From Oreohelix idahoensis (lineage: Eukaryota; Mollusca; Gastropoda; Stylommatophora; Oreohelicidae): a DNA stretch of 64,000 bases. The DNA lies in NCBI GenBank assembly GCA_024509875.1, contig JAMPIV010004262.1, positions 694,001 to 758,000 on the forward strand, written 5' to 3'. Made by a program: the position numbers and the translations under genes. The notes under the pieces are model-generated. The model ran no database searches. It was not told the DNA's origin and worked only from the letters and a program-made list of their open reading frames with translations. Below are positions 13,423 through 24,982 of the stretch, piece after piece (the stretch's first letter is position 1; each line of letters starts with the position of its first letter).

Positions 13423-14405
13423 CGGATGCAGCAAGCCCTAACATCATTGGAGGAGTGGGCCAAGGCATGGCTAGTAAAGATAAATGAAAGGAAAACATCA
13501 TACACAGTGTTTTCTCTCAAACAAACCACAGATCTCCAAATTAATGCTAAATGTGAAAAATCTACATCTAGATGAAAACCCAAACTACGTAGGCATTACC
13601 TTTGATCGCCGTTTGACTTGGAAAACCCAGATTGAAAAAAAGCAGGACAAGAGCAAGGCAGAGAATGGCAATCATGAAAAAACTTGCATGCACGGGTTGG
13701 GGAGCAGACGAGAGAGTACTAAAGAAGCTATATACTGGGCGAGTGAGACCAGTCTTATAATTTGGCATTGCAGCATGGTCAACGGCAGTTAATTCGAACT
13801 TTGACAAAATAAACAGAACCCAAAACCAAGCATTGAGAATCATAACAGGGGGCATGGAGTCAACACCCATTGAAGAGTTGGAAAAGATTACTCACCTCCA
13901 ACCTATGGAGGATAGAGGAGATAGCAGAGCCCAGCAACAAGCCGAGAAATTCAGGAGGCTGATAGACCACCCAATGCACCAGAGAATAAATGGACTTGGA
14001 AGGGGAAGACTGAAGCGAAGCAACTTTGTTGAGTCAGCCAAACAAAGATGAGAGCAGACCCCATAAACCCAATATCAACAGCTACGTCAATATTTACTGC
14101 ACACAAGCTACCAATTTGGAAACAACAGTGCTTCCCTGAAATGATAGAAAACATTCCCGGTATTGAGAAAAAGAACAGCCAAAATGAAACATTACACAAG
14201 CAACACCTGGATCCATGCATACACAGATGGATCAGCAACTAATCCAACAGAAGATGGGGGTGGAGGAGTCTTCCTGAGCCTAAGCAATGGCATACAAAAA
14301 AAGATAGCAGTCGCAACAGGGAAATTTTCAAGTAACTTCAGAGCAGAGGCAGATGCCTTAAAAACTGCATCAGAAATTCTAATGACAGAAGAAATCTCAG
14401 AGAGA
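13423..14405 (+). mobile_element. Nested jockey-like RT thumb and RNase H fragment
   Basis: A foreign LINE fragment lying inside the endonuclease of copy P. It encodes the C-terminal part of a jockey-like polyprotein. From the left come EEWAKAWLVKINERKT and YVGITFDRRLTWKTQIEK (thumb), NRTQNQALRIITGG, then a linker and WIHAYTDGSATN with GGGGVF and FRAEADALKTA. The last three are the D and E positions of an RNase H domain. It is cut at both ends: the RT palm is missing and RNase H stops after about 60 residues. Frameshifts occur near 13500 and in the A run at 13635-13641. The 11-bp sequence AGAATCAGATT flanks it at 13412-13422 and 14406-14416. Confidence 0.85.
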
Positions 14406-16346
14406 AGAATCAGATTGATCACATATGCATAAGTAAGAAGTTTAGGTCATCATTGCATGATGTAAAAGTATGTAGAGGAGCAGATGTGCTATCAGACCAC
14501 CATCTTCTGTTGGCTAAACAAAATTAAAACTCAAAACATTTACAACAGTATATAGCTAAAGACAACAATACAATGTGGGATATCTAAGAAGTCAGGAAAT
14601 AAGAGAAAAATTTGCAATCACAGTATCCAACAAATACCAGGTACTCCAACAGCTGGAAGATGAAGCAGATACGGAAGACCACTAGCAACAAGTAAAAAAT
14701 ATATGGAACGAGACATGTGAAGAAGTACTGAGAAAAAGAGAACATCAGCACAAAGCATGGATAACAACAGAAACCGTTAGCAAGATAGAAGACATGAAAA
14801 ACAAGAAAGCAGATTTAAACAGAAGCAACACCAGAAGCTCCAAAGCCAAGGCTCATGAAGTGTACATAGAAGCAAACAAAAAAGTAAGAAGAAACACCAA
14901 AAGAGACAAGAGGAAGTGTATTGAAGAGTTGGCAAGGAAAGGAGAGGAAGCTGTAGCCAAAGAAAATATGAGGGATCGGTACAACAACCCAAAGAAGTTA
15001 ACAGAGAAATATAAGTAAGCAAATGTCCTCATAAAAGATAAGAATGGAAAATTGCTTAGTTATATACAAGAACAAATGAAGAGAAGGACTGAACATTTTG
15101 AGGAGCTACTAATCAGCTGTGAATGACCAAGTAGAGAAGAAATAAAGAAAGCCATAAAGCTTCTTGAAAACAGGGACAACACCAACAGAGTGGAGAAAAG
15201 GAATAATTGTCAAATTGCCCAAGAAGGGAGATCTGGCAGACTGCAATAATTGGAGAGGAATAACTCTTCTCTCCGTTCCCAGCAAAATACTAGGCAGGAT
15301 AATTATACAGAGAATTTCAAAAGCAGTAGACCACAAACTGAGGAAAGAACAAGCAGGATTTAGAAAGAACTTACGTGTAGCGTTGGGCAGAGCAACCTAA
15401 CCTTTGAAGTGAAGACAGGAGTACGACAGGGATGCCCCTTATCAACCACTCTATTTTTAACAGTCATAGACTGGGTGATGCGCCAGACAACAGAGAGCAA
15501 TCCAAGAGGAATAAGATGGACTACATTTTCTACATTGGAAGATCTGGAATATGCAGATGACATTGCACTACTAGCACATTCACATCAACACATCCAGGAA
15601 AAAACGGATAAACTTAATAAGTATAGCCAGAAGGTGGGCTTGAACATCAATTTAAAGAAGTCAGAGGTCATGACACTCAATTTGAGCAGCCCTGAGCCCA
15701 TATCAGTAAGGAATCAGCAACTGGTACAGACAGACACCTTCACATACCTAGGATGCATAGTAACACCAGACGGCGGGGCAGACAAAGACATCAACATCAG
15801 AATGAATAAGGCAAGAACAGCCTTTTTTAGCATAAACAACATCTGGAAGTCATCTCAATACAGCACAAGCACACAATTAAGATTATATCAGAGCTGTGTG
15901 CTTTCTGTGCTTCTCTATGGTGCGGAATGCTGGAGAGTTACAGAGAAGGAAATGTCGAAATTGTCCTCTTTTCACACAACATGCCTAAGAAAAATTCTCC
16001 GAATCTTTTGGCCGAATACCATCACCAATCAAGATCTGCTTACTCTGAGCAAGCAAGAGGACATGCACACCATCATAGCTGGCTGACGCTGGAGCTGGGT
16101 TGGCCATGTCCTCAGAAGAGACCCCGATGCCATCACAAGAACAGCTATGCTATAGACCCCTGAAGGAAAACGAAAGAGAGGCCGACCAAAAACAACTTGG
16201 CGGAGGACTGTGGAGGCTGAGATGCAAAGAATGAACCAGAGTTGGGGCACTGTACGAAGGATGGCCGCCGACCGAGCAAAGTGGAATCAATTTGTTGTTG
16301 CCCTACAAGACGCCACCAGGCGTAATGGCCACTGACTGCTTTGACT
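14406..16346 (+). pseudogene. LINE copy P: endonuclease end and reverse transcriptase, internally deleted
   Basis: Continuation of copy P after the nested insert. It starts with IDHICISKKFRSSL and VCRGADVLSDHHLL, the SDHH catalytic end of the APE endonuclease. Next come a lysine-rich linker (14794-15018) and a reverse transcriptase with two internal deletions. One joins AIKL to KTGTTPTEW near 15160 and removes about 35 residues. The other joins EQAGFRK to GQSNLTFEVKTG near 15372 and removes the palm motif that carries the first catalytic aspartate. Retained parts are GVRQGCPLS, YADDIALLA (about 15549), LLYGAECWR and WVGHVLRRDPD, then GKRKRGRPK, ending TRRNGH near 16330. It cannot encode an active enzyme. 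Confidence 0.85.
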
Positions 16347-16372
16347 GTCGGCGGCTAAGGATCAAAGAAAGA

Positions 16373-16938
16373 GATAAAGCTACTGAAAGATGGAAAAGCA
16401 ATTTGGTCCCGATGGAATTCCAGCAGAGGCCATCAAAACAGATATTGAGTCCTCTACAGAGATATTATAAAAACTGCTTTTCAAAGTCTGGGAGAGAGAG
16501 CAAATACCAGTAGAATGGAAAGAAGGTTATCTAGTCATATTGCCTAAGAAGGGAAATTTCAAAGAGTGCACAAATTATAGAGGAATAATGTTACTATCAG
16601 TGCCAGGAAAAGTATTAAACAGAATCATCCTAGAGATTTAAAGAGTCCATAGACAAGCAACTGAGAAATGAACGAGCAGGTTTTCGACAAAACAGATCCT
16701 GTACAGACTAGATAGCCACATTGAGAATAATAGTTGAACAACAAAGTCTGGAATGGAATTCACCGCTATACAGCGGATTCCTGGACTATGAAAAGGCATT
16801 TGATAGTGTAGACAGAGAATCACTTTGAAAATTGATGGGGGATTATGAAGTTCCCATGAAGATCATTAACTTAATAAGGAAGACCTATGAAGACATGAAA
16901 TGCAGAGTTCTTCGTTAAGGACAACTTACAGAACTGTA
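16373..16938 (+). pseudogene. Second RT fragment (fingers to palm) abutting copy P
   Basis: A separate reverse-transcriptase piece of the same broad family, starting about 25 bp after copy P ends. Spread over two frames it reads IKLLKDGK, GPDGIPAEAIKTD, LPKKGNFKECTNYRGI, LLSVPGKVLNRIIL, a palm-A remnant LDYEKAFDSVD and KIINLIRKTYEDMKCRV, ending at GQLTEL near 16938. It has several stops and frameshifts. It spans the portion of the RT that copy P lacks, but where the two overlap they are clearly diverged, so it is an independent insertion and not a displaced piece of P. Confidence 0.75.
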
Positions 16939-17974
16939 AAGGTCGTTTTGTTGGCCACCATAGATGTAACGTCCTGTATTCGTGGTAACAGTAGGTTCAT
17001 ACTAAATGTTGTAGCCCCTGGTTCGCCGCCATAATGTTGACATTCAATCTTGACTTCCTAGTGTTGAAGTGTTACAGTAATGGTGCGTGAGTAGACATCA
17101 AAGAGTGCGAATGGGTGTGTAAAGGTTGGTGGAAGACAGTCATCTACTGGACAATACACTTTTGCACCACAACGTAGAAAGTCATGGAGCTTGGTAACAC
17201 CTCTGACGTTTTCGACACTTTAATGCAGTACGATTACAAGGGACGCCGACATCAATATAAATACAGTCATTTGACAAAACTCAGGACATCGTAAGCATAA
17301 CAACAGTTCAGTACAGTTTGCATCAACAGTTCATCAGTAAGCTGTGCGTAAATGATGCTGACCTCAAACTATCTCTATTTCTTCAGCTACAGCAAAATAC
17401 CCCGCATTGCCAGCGGGTCTTCAAATATATGAGCTTAGTTCCGCTCTACTCTGACACCAGCAAGTCAGATACATTTTCTAGTATACAGCAGGCCGCGAAA
17501 TATGGCGGGCCCCTAAATACAGTGTCCTCTATGATTCCTTGGACAAAACAATGTATGTCAGCATAATTCGTGAGCTCAAACTCTAGTATTCTCAATGGAC
17601 TCTTTCCCGCCCAGGGAAAAATCACTAAGCTGGTAACAAATGTTATTCACGATTCTGGCAATAGAGAAAATGATTTGAAGGATAATTTATCTTGACATCT
17701 CTTCAGAATAAACACCAAAAAACTCACTCGCCTCCTAGGCGCTTAGAATAATATGGGGAAACAATATTTAGACATCTTGGTCACACACACACAGAGGACT
17801 TTCCTTCCCCAGGCATAAAGCCAGATCGAAGACGCCAACACGTCTTGACCGTTTGAAAACCACAGCTCGACGCCTTAACAAAATGTCTTTCTTAACGCGC
17901 CACAAAACTCGCGCATGCGTCGTGAGACGCAAGACCCCTGAACTATGCTCAGGTGGGCTATCTGAAAACATTCT
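16939..17974. other. No recognisable gene
   Basis: Contains 'cgccgccataatgttg' near 17023, of a kind seen near LTR ends, but no paired LTR could be found. Open frame 17318-17566 is not recognisable. Confidence 0.35.
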
Positions 17975-18568
17975 ATTAATAATAATATAGACAGAGTTGG
18001 AGGGACAGACAATGATATCAAAATAAGTAAAAAAAGTAAGAGGGGCTTTCATTGCATTGGGAAACCAATGGAGAACAAGAAAAATTAAGTCCAACATGAA
18101 AATAAGATCCTTCAACTCAAATGTCAAGTCAGTCCTATTGTATGGCTCTGAGACATGGAGAGCAACAAAAACAGCAACCAAAAAGCTACAGACTTTTATA
18201 AACGGGTGCTTGCGTAGAATGGAAGGACTGAAATGGTATGACAAAGTCACAAATGTGGAACAGATGACAAGTACCAGACAAGTGCCAGAGGAACAAAAGT
18301 TGAGAAGAAGACGCTGGCGATGGATAGGACACACATTGAGGAGACCTGTTGATAGCATTACAAGGCAGTCCTTGTTCTGCAGGCCACAGGAAAAGAGAGG
18401 CAGAGGTAGAACAAAAAACACAAGGAGAAGAGAACTGTATACAGAGTTGAAAATGATGAGAAACACTAAGAAAGAACATGAGTGGATGGCACCGGACTGA
18501 AAGACTTGGCATGTGTTTGTTGAAGGCCTATGCTCTTCGTGGAGCTAAAAGTTATTGATTGATTGACG
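17975..18568 (+). pseudogene. LINE 3' end, same family as copies P and M
   Basis: C-terminal part of the reverse transcriptase. It starts DRVGGTDNDIKISK, shifts frame in an A7 run (18029-18035), and continues RGAFIALGNQWRTRKIKSN, VKSVLLYGSETWR, WYDKVTNVEQMT, RRWRWIGHTLRRP, ITRQSLF and KRGRGRTKNT. The element ends with 'ggcctatgctcttcgtggag' and a TTGATTGATTGA run at about 18554-18566, a short-tandem 3' tail as in RTE-type elements. Apart from the one frameshift it is open throughout, so it is comparatively young. It is 5'-truncated at about 17975. Confidence 0.82.
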
Positions 18569-19767
18569 TCCAGCACATACATTGCCCTCATAGACTAATT
18601 GTCTTGTCGGTAACGTCCTGTTACCTTAACAAAGTTTCACACCAAACTTGCAATCCTTTCTCGACGCAACTCCGGTCTGAAAACTAAATTTCACGCCAAC
18701 TGAAAGAAAGCGGAATATGTTCCTGAGCTTAATGACGACGGGACTTTGTGAATTTTTCCTATTTGTATTTCGGGTGAGTATGAATAAGTATCTTATACGT
18801 ATTGTAGCGACAATGACAGATCCCTTCTGACATTTCTGGAAAATTCCACGTAAACCAGTACCTTGAGATAAACTAGGAATTCCAACGAACTTCTACAGGA
18901 AAATCCTTTGTTAACTAGCACGCTATCAAATCTGCAATCAATCTTTAATTAATGCACCGAACAAAATAATAATTTATGGTGATTTGTGCGGAAGTCACGA
19001 ATACATGCAATTATGGCTGGAGGAGAGCATTATCTTTGATAATGAATGAGAAAATTATGATTTTGTCGATAAACTAGCAGATTTGCAAAAAAATCCTTCA
19101 AACTTACACACATTTTCAGACAGGAAAGGAACGAAATGATTGGACGTTCAGGGGCAAGCAGAAAGGAACGAAATGATTTCACGTTCGGAGAAAGGGTAAA
19201 CCTGAGATTGGTACATAAGGAATGCCGTATAGACCAATTCGTACTCCACGAAATCACTTCATAATTTGCCAGAGCTGAGGGCCACCTCTTATTGCTAGAA
19301 GTAATCAGCCTCAACACAATGCGATAACTGAATAGAAGTCACAGCTAACGGTTATTGGGAGCGCTTGTTAGATCGTAGCTAAAACATCAGCCACCTTTTC
19401 GTAGTACCACTGTCTGAGGGTAATGTCTGTATAGATTGTTAAGATTACATCTTATCTTAGCGTTATGTTAAGTAATGGATAATTTAGTTTAATGTTTATT
19501 TAAAAAAATAATATTAAGCTCATGTCTATATACTTTGCCTTGTGCCTGAAGGAAGATAGCTTATCCAACAATTTAACATCACAGGTCATTCTCAGGACTA
19601 ACAGTCCTTTTTCAGGGCTTTAATTTTGTGTCACATGCACAAAGAGTTCATCTTTTTTACTTGTCTTTTAATCTGCCAATGTATTATTAGGGAGACAAAT
19701 TTGTTGGTGTTGGTAGAAGCTAAGCAAAAGCAAATTAATTATGACTAAGTTTGGAAAATGTCTATAA
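18569..19767. other. No recognisable feature
   Basis: Intergenic, AT-rich. A near-duplicate of about 30 bp containing 'ggaacgaaatgatt' occurs near 19127 and 19164; nothing else was noted. Confidence 0.4.
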
Positions 19768-19872
19768 CACTGACAAACAACATTTTTCTTTCTTATATAA
19801 GAATAAGTGTTCTTAGGTCAGTTTCTTGCGCTGATTTCAAATCTGAAATCCGTTTATCTCTATCACGTCAGG
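19768..19872 (+). repeat. Left terminal inverted repeat
   Basis: Begins CACTGACAAACAAC and ends near 'ctctatcacgtcagg'. It pairs with 21838-21952 on the opposite strand. The inner 60 bp match best: both contain 'tgcgctg', then 'aaatctg', then 'ccgttt' and 'tctctatca' in that order. Confidence 0.72.
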
Positions 19873-20064
19873 TTCTTAAGATATGTGTGAATAAATATAT
19901 TTTTGGGAAACCGTTATTTGCTCCGTTTCATTTTTACTATATAACTTATTAAAAATTAATAAAATGCAAAATAATTCTACTTTTTATACTGCTAAAAGAT
20001 GCATGACATATGTTACGCTATTTTTCAAATAGTTACTGTATTTTGAAATAATTCTGAGCGAAAT

Positions 20065-21759
20065 ATGGCTTCTAGAAGTTGTAGAAATTCGGCTGATCTG
20101 TTCTGTTACGTATGCGGATATTTTACCGATCGTGTTCACCAGAAAAAACTTTACACCATTACTAAAGAAAGCATATGAACGTTATTTCGATTCGAAAGTT
20201 GATGATGCAAATAAATCTTGGAAGCCAAATGCAGTTTTTTCGACCTGTGCAAATACATTGGCAGGTTGGTTACGAATATCGCCGAAGCATAAGTCGATGC
20301 CTTTTGGAGTGTCAGTAATATGGCGTGAACCGACAAATCACGCTACTGATTGTTACTTCTGCTTGACAAATATCCATGGTTTCACTTTTAAAACTAGAAA
20401 GTCTGTGGTTTATCCAAATATTGAATCGGTATCGAAACCAGTTCCTCATGATCCAATCACGTGTCCGATCCCAGTTCCACCATAACAATATCCGTTGGAC
20501 GTGAATGAACCATCAGAAAGTGATAGTTTACCTGCTTTAGAAACTAATTCTGACTCGGATTATATACCGGTGAATGATGGTGTTCACTTAATTAACCATT
20601 CAGAACTTTCAGATCTAATACGTGATCTCGCTCTTACCAAAGGACAAGCGGAATTACTCGGTTCGCGACTCAAAGAATGGAATCTTTTAGCGCCCAATAC
20701 TCCGATATCTAAATTTCGTCATAGACACAGAGAACTTGTTCAATACTTTGAGATGGATGATGGCATTTGCTATTGCAAAGATGTAAACGGTCTAATGGTG
20801 CACCTCGGTCATGAGCACATAGTTAACGAATGGCGACTTTTCATCGACTCTTCCAAGACTAGTCTAAAAGCCGTGTTATTGCATAACGGAAATTTATTTT
20901 CATCAATTCCAGTCGCCTACTCTGTTCATATGAAAGAAACTTATTACAATATGGGTATACTTTTGGCAAAAAATAAAGTACAATGACTACCAATGGCGGA
21001 TTTGTGGAGACCTAAAGGTCATTGCAATTCTCACGGGCATGCAGACTGGGTATACTAAATTTTGTTGCTTCCTATGTGAATGGGACAGCCGCAACAGACA
21101 GGAACATTATGCAAGAAAGGTGTGGCCTATCAGGGATCGTATGCAGCTCGGGCATAAAAAATGTAATACATGAGCCATTAGTTAACAAAGACGGCATCAT
21201 TTTACCACCGTTACATATAAAGTTGGGGCTCATGAAGAATTTCGTAAAAGCGTTAGATAAAACGAGCAAAGCTTTCACTTATCTTCGAGAAAAGTTTCCG
21301 CAAGTTAGCGATGCAAAGATAAAGGAAGGTATCTTTGTAGGACCTCAGATTAGGAAAGTTATTGCAGACAAACAATTCGAGAACTTGTTACATGGTAGTG
21401 AACTTCGCGCATGGATGGCATTCAAATCGATCGTCGATAACTTTCTGGGAAATCATAAATCTGTCGACTATGTGCATATTGTTAAGCAGTGCATAGATGC
21501 ATACAGAATTATGGGCTGTAACATGTCCCTCAAAATCCATTTGCTTGATTCGCATCTTGACTTTTTCCCTGACAAACTTGGCGAAGTCAGCGATGAACAT
21601 GGAGAACAATTCCATCAAGATATCGCCGTAATGGAGTCACGCTATCAAGGACGGTGGAGTGTGACCATGCTTGCCGATTATTGTTGGATGCTTCATCGCG
21701 ATGTACCACATGCCATTCACCGACGAAAGTCGACTGCAAAGAAATTCAAGCCTACATAA
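20065..21759 (+). pseudogene. DDE-like transposase of the TIR element, three +1 shifts and one stop
   Basis: About 564 residues if read through the breaks. Start ATG at 20065, followed by a CxxC motif (CYVCGYF) and more cysteine pairs (TDCYFCLTN) that suggest zinc binding in the N-terminal 120 residues. After an acidic Ser-rich linker come SELSDLIRDLALTKGQAELL, WRLFIDSSKTSLKAV (D at about 260), WRICGDLKVIA (D at about 315), then FCCFLCEWDSRNRQEH, a C/H cluster like the insertion of several DDE transposases. LPPLHIKLGLMKNFVKA and SDEHGEQFHQD (E at about 510) follow. I infer a D-D-E RNase H-like core. Breaks: an extra A in each of three A6 runs (20143-20148, 20968-20973, 21156-21161) and an in-frame TAA at 20483-20485. 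Otherwise it is open, so the copy looks young. Confidence 0.7.
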
Positions 21760-21837
21760 CTGTTACACTTCTTGTTTGAATGATGTTATAATACTGTATG
21801 CCTTGTTAAAAAACTTCAATTGCGTATTTCTAGAGAT

Positions 21838-21952
21838 CCCGACCTGATAGAGAAAAACGGTTTGCAGATTTAAAAACAGCGCATTAAAATTGACCAGACA
21901 AACATAGAAATGTTAGAGAAAGAAAAAAAAAGTTTTTTTTTGTTAGTCAGTG
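21838..21952 (-). repeat. Right terminal inverted repeat
   Basis: Reverse complement starts CACTGACTAACAA and proceeds to 'ctctatcaggtcggg'. It includes a self-complementary A9/T9 stretch at about 21923-21941 that the left repeat lacks. Confidence 0.72.
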
Positions 21953-22595
21953 AATTGATGTAATAATTCTTAAATATATTGTATTGTTCGATGAGTACCC
22001 CCGTTTGACTGACATATCTCAGCCTCATGACCGTGTGGTCAAAATGAGAATCTGATTTCTCATTGGTCAATCAGCATCGGAGGTATGTTCTGAATGTAAA
22101 ATATAAGTACCAACCCCTCGCCATATATTTGCAGGTTAAACCTAATAAAATAATACCCATGGAGCATAGGATATGTCTAGCGAGAAGATGACTTACCTGT
22201 CAGTACTCATCTACAGCTATCACCTGAACTGTCTTGTACCATCCTTACATATAATTCACCAGTTCTCTTCTCCGGTTTTGGGGAACTAAAATGTATATCC
22301 AACCTCTGTCACGCCACAACTAGCTATTATCTACCTTCCATCTCGCCACATATATATTGAACAGTAGATTACGAATGGAATTCGATACATGTGCAGTAAC
22401 TCGGTTGATTTAGTCACTCAGATCGATACTCTCTTAAATAATGATTCAGAGACAGAATAATAGAAACGTTATTTTGAATTTTGTTAACACGTACATTTAC
22501 AAACACATGAAGTGATAAAGCAGCTGGTAATAAATTAGTCACGTGTCAGACCATTGTCTCATTTTCACTGCTCCATGCCATTTTTCACACGTTGC
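21953..22595. other. No recognisable feature
   Basis: Intergenic sequence between the TIR element and the 26-bp satellite. Confidence 0.4.
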
Positions 22596-22596
22596 T

Positions 22597-24982
22597 CCAT
22601 AAATTCATAACATGATGCATCCACATAAATTCATAACATGATGCATCCACATAAATTCATAACATGATGCATCCACATAAATTCATAACATGATGCATCC
22701 ACATAAATTCATAACATGATGCATCCACATAAATTCATAACATGATGCATCCACATAAATTCATAACATGATGCATCCACATACATTCATAACATAATGC
22801 ATCCACATTAATTCATAACATAATGCATCCACATAAATTCATAACATAATGCATCCACATAAATTCATAACATGATGCATCCACATAAATTCATAACATG
22901 ATGCATCCACATAAATTCATAACATGATGCATCCACATAAATTCATAACATAATGCATCCACATAAATTATTACATAATGCATCCACATAAATTCATAAC
23001 ATGATGCATCCACATTAATTCATAACATGATGCATCCACATACATTCATAACATAATGCATCCACATTAATTCATAACATAATCCATCCTCATAAATTCA
23101 TAACATAATGCATCCACATAAATTCATAACATGATGCATCCACATAAATTCATAACATGATGCATCCACATAAATTCGTAACAAAATGCATCCACATAAA
23201 TTCATAACATAATGCATCCACATAAATTCATAACATGATGCATCCACATACATTCATAACATGATGAATCCACATAAATTCATAACATGATGCATACACA
23301 TAAATTCATAACATGATGCATCCACATAAATTCATAACATGATGCATCCACATAAATTCATAACATGATGCATCCACATAAATTCATAACATGATGCATC
23401 CACATAAATTCATAACATGATGCATCCACATAAATTCATAACATGATGCATCCACATAAATTCATAACATGATGCATCCACATAAATTCATAACATGATG
23501 CATCCACATAAATGACATAACATGATGCATCCACATAAATTCATAACATGATGCATCCACATAAATTCATAACATGATGCATCCACATAAATTCATAACA
23601 TGATGCATCCACATAAATTCATAACATGATGCATCCACATAAATTCATAACATGATGCATCCACATAAATTCATAACATGATGCATCCACATAAATTCAT
23701 AACATGATGCATCCACATAAATTCATAACATGATGCATCCACATAAATTCATAACATGATGCATCCACATAAATTCATAACATGATGCATCCACATAAAT
23801 TCATAACATGATGCATCCACATAAATTCATAACATGATGCATCCACATAAATTCATAACATGATGCATCCACATAAATTCATAACATGATGCATCCACAT
23901 AAATTCATAACATGATGCATCCACATAAATTCATAACATGATGCATCCACATAAATTCATAACATAATGCATCCACATAAATTCATAACATGATGCATCC
24001 ACATAAATTCATAACATAATGCATCCACATAACATGATGCATCCACATAAATTCATAACATGATGCATCCACATAAATTCATAACATGATGCATCCACAT
24101 AAATTCATAACATGATGCATCCACATAAATTCATAACATGATGCATCCACATAAATTCATAACATGATGCATCCACATAAATTCATAACATGATGCATCC
24201 ACATAAATTCATAACATGATGCATACATAAATTACATAACATGATGCATCCACATAAATTCATAACATGATGCATCCACATAAATTCATAACATGATGCA
24301 TCCACATAAATTCATAACATGATGCATCCACATAAATGACATAACATGATGCATCCACATAAATGACATAACATGATGCATCCACATAAATGACATAACA
24401 TGATGCATCCACATAAATGACATAACATGATGCATCCACATAAATGACATAACATGATGCATCCACATAAATGACATAACATGATGCATCCACATAAATT
24501 CATAACATGATGCATCCACATACATTCATAACATGATGCATCCACGTAAATTCATAACATGATGCATCCACGTAAATTCATAACATGATGCATCCACATA
24601 AATTCATAACATGATGCATCCACATAAATTCATAACATGATGCATCCATATAAATGACATAACATGATGCATCCACATAAATGACATAACATGATGCATC
24701 CACATAAATGACATAACATGATGCATCCACATACATTCATAACATGATGCATCCACATAAATGACATAACATGATGCATCCACATAAATGACATAACATG
24801 ATGCATCCACATAAATGACATAACATGATGCATCCACATAAATGACATAACATGGTGCATCCACATAATTGACATAACATGATGCATCCACATAAATGAC
24901 ATAACATAATGCATCCACATAAATGACATAACATGATGCATCCACATAAATGACATAACATGATGCATCCACATAAATGACC
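22597..24982. repeat. 26/27-bp satellite, about 90 copies
   Basis: Unit 'acataaattcataacatgatgcatcc' (26 bp), very homogeneous from 22597 to about 24330. A 27-bp variant with 'aaatgacat' in place of 'aaattcat' forms contiguous blocks at about 24333-24485 and about 24650-24980. Scattered units have 'ataatgc' for 'atgatgc'. The long minus-strand open frames over 24260-24996 exist only because 27 is a multiple of 3, so they are not genes. Clustering of variants shows that neighbouring units were copied in blocks. Confidence 0.97.

Larger units (their letters stand above)
19768..21952 (+). mobile_element. DNA transposon with about 110-bp inverted repeats and an unassigned DDE-like protein
   Basis: A 2.2-kb unit bounded by imperfect terminal inverted repeats (19768-19872 and 21838-21952) that start CACTGACAAACAA and CACTGACTAACAA. 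It contains one long broken gene (20065-21759). This is the layout of an autonomous cut-and-paste DNA transposon. No exact target-site duplication is visible: the flanks read 'tctataa' on the left and 'aattgat' on the right. Superfamily is not assigned. The ends begin with CAC, as several superfamilies do, but the protein is not one I can place. I recall similar uncharacterised proteins in arthropod and other animal annotations; this is unverified. Confidence 0.72.

Noticed and set aside
22597..24982. CRISPR-like regular repeats
   Set aside because: No spacers between units and no cas genes; a plain tandem satellite.
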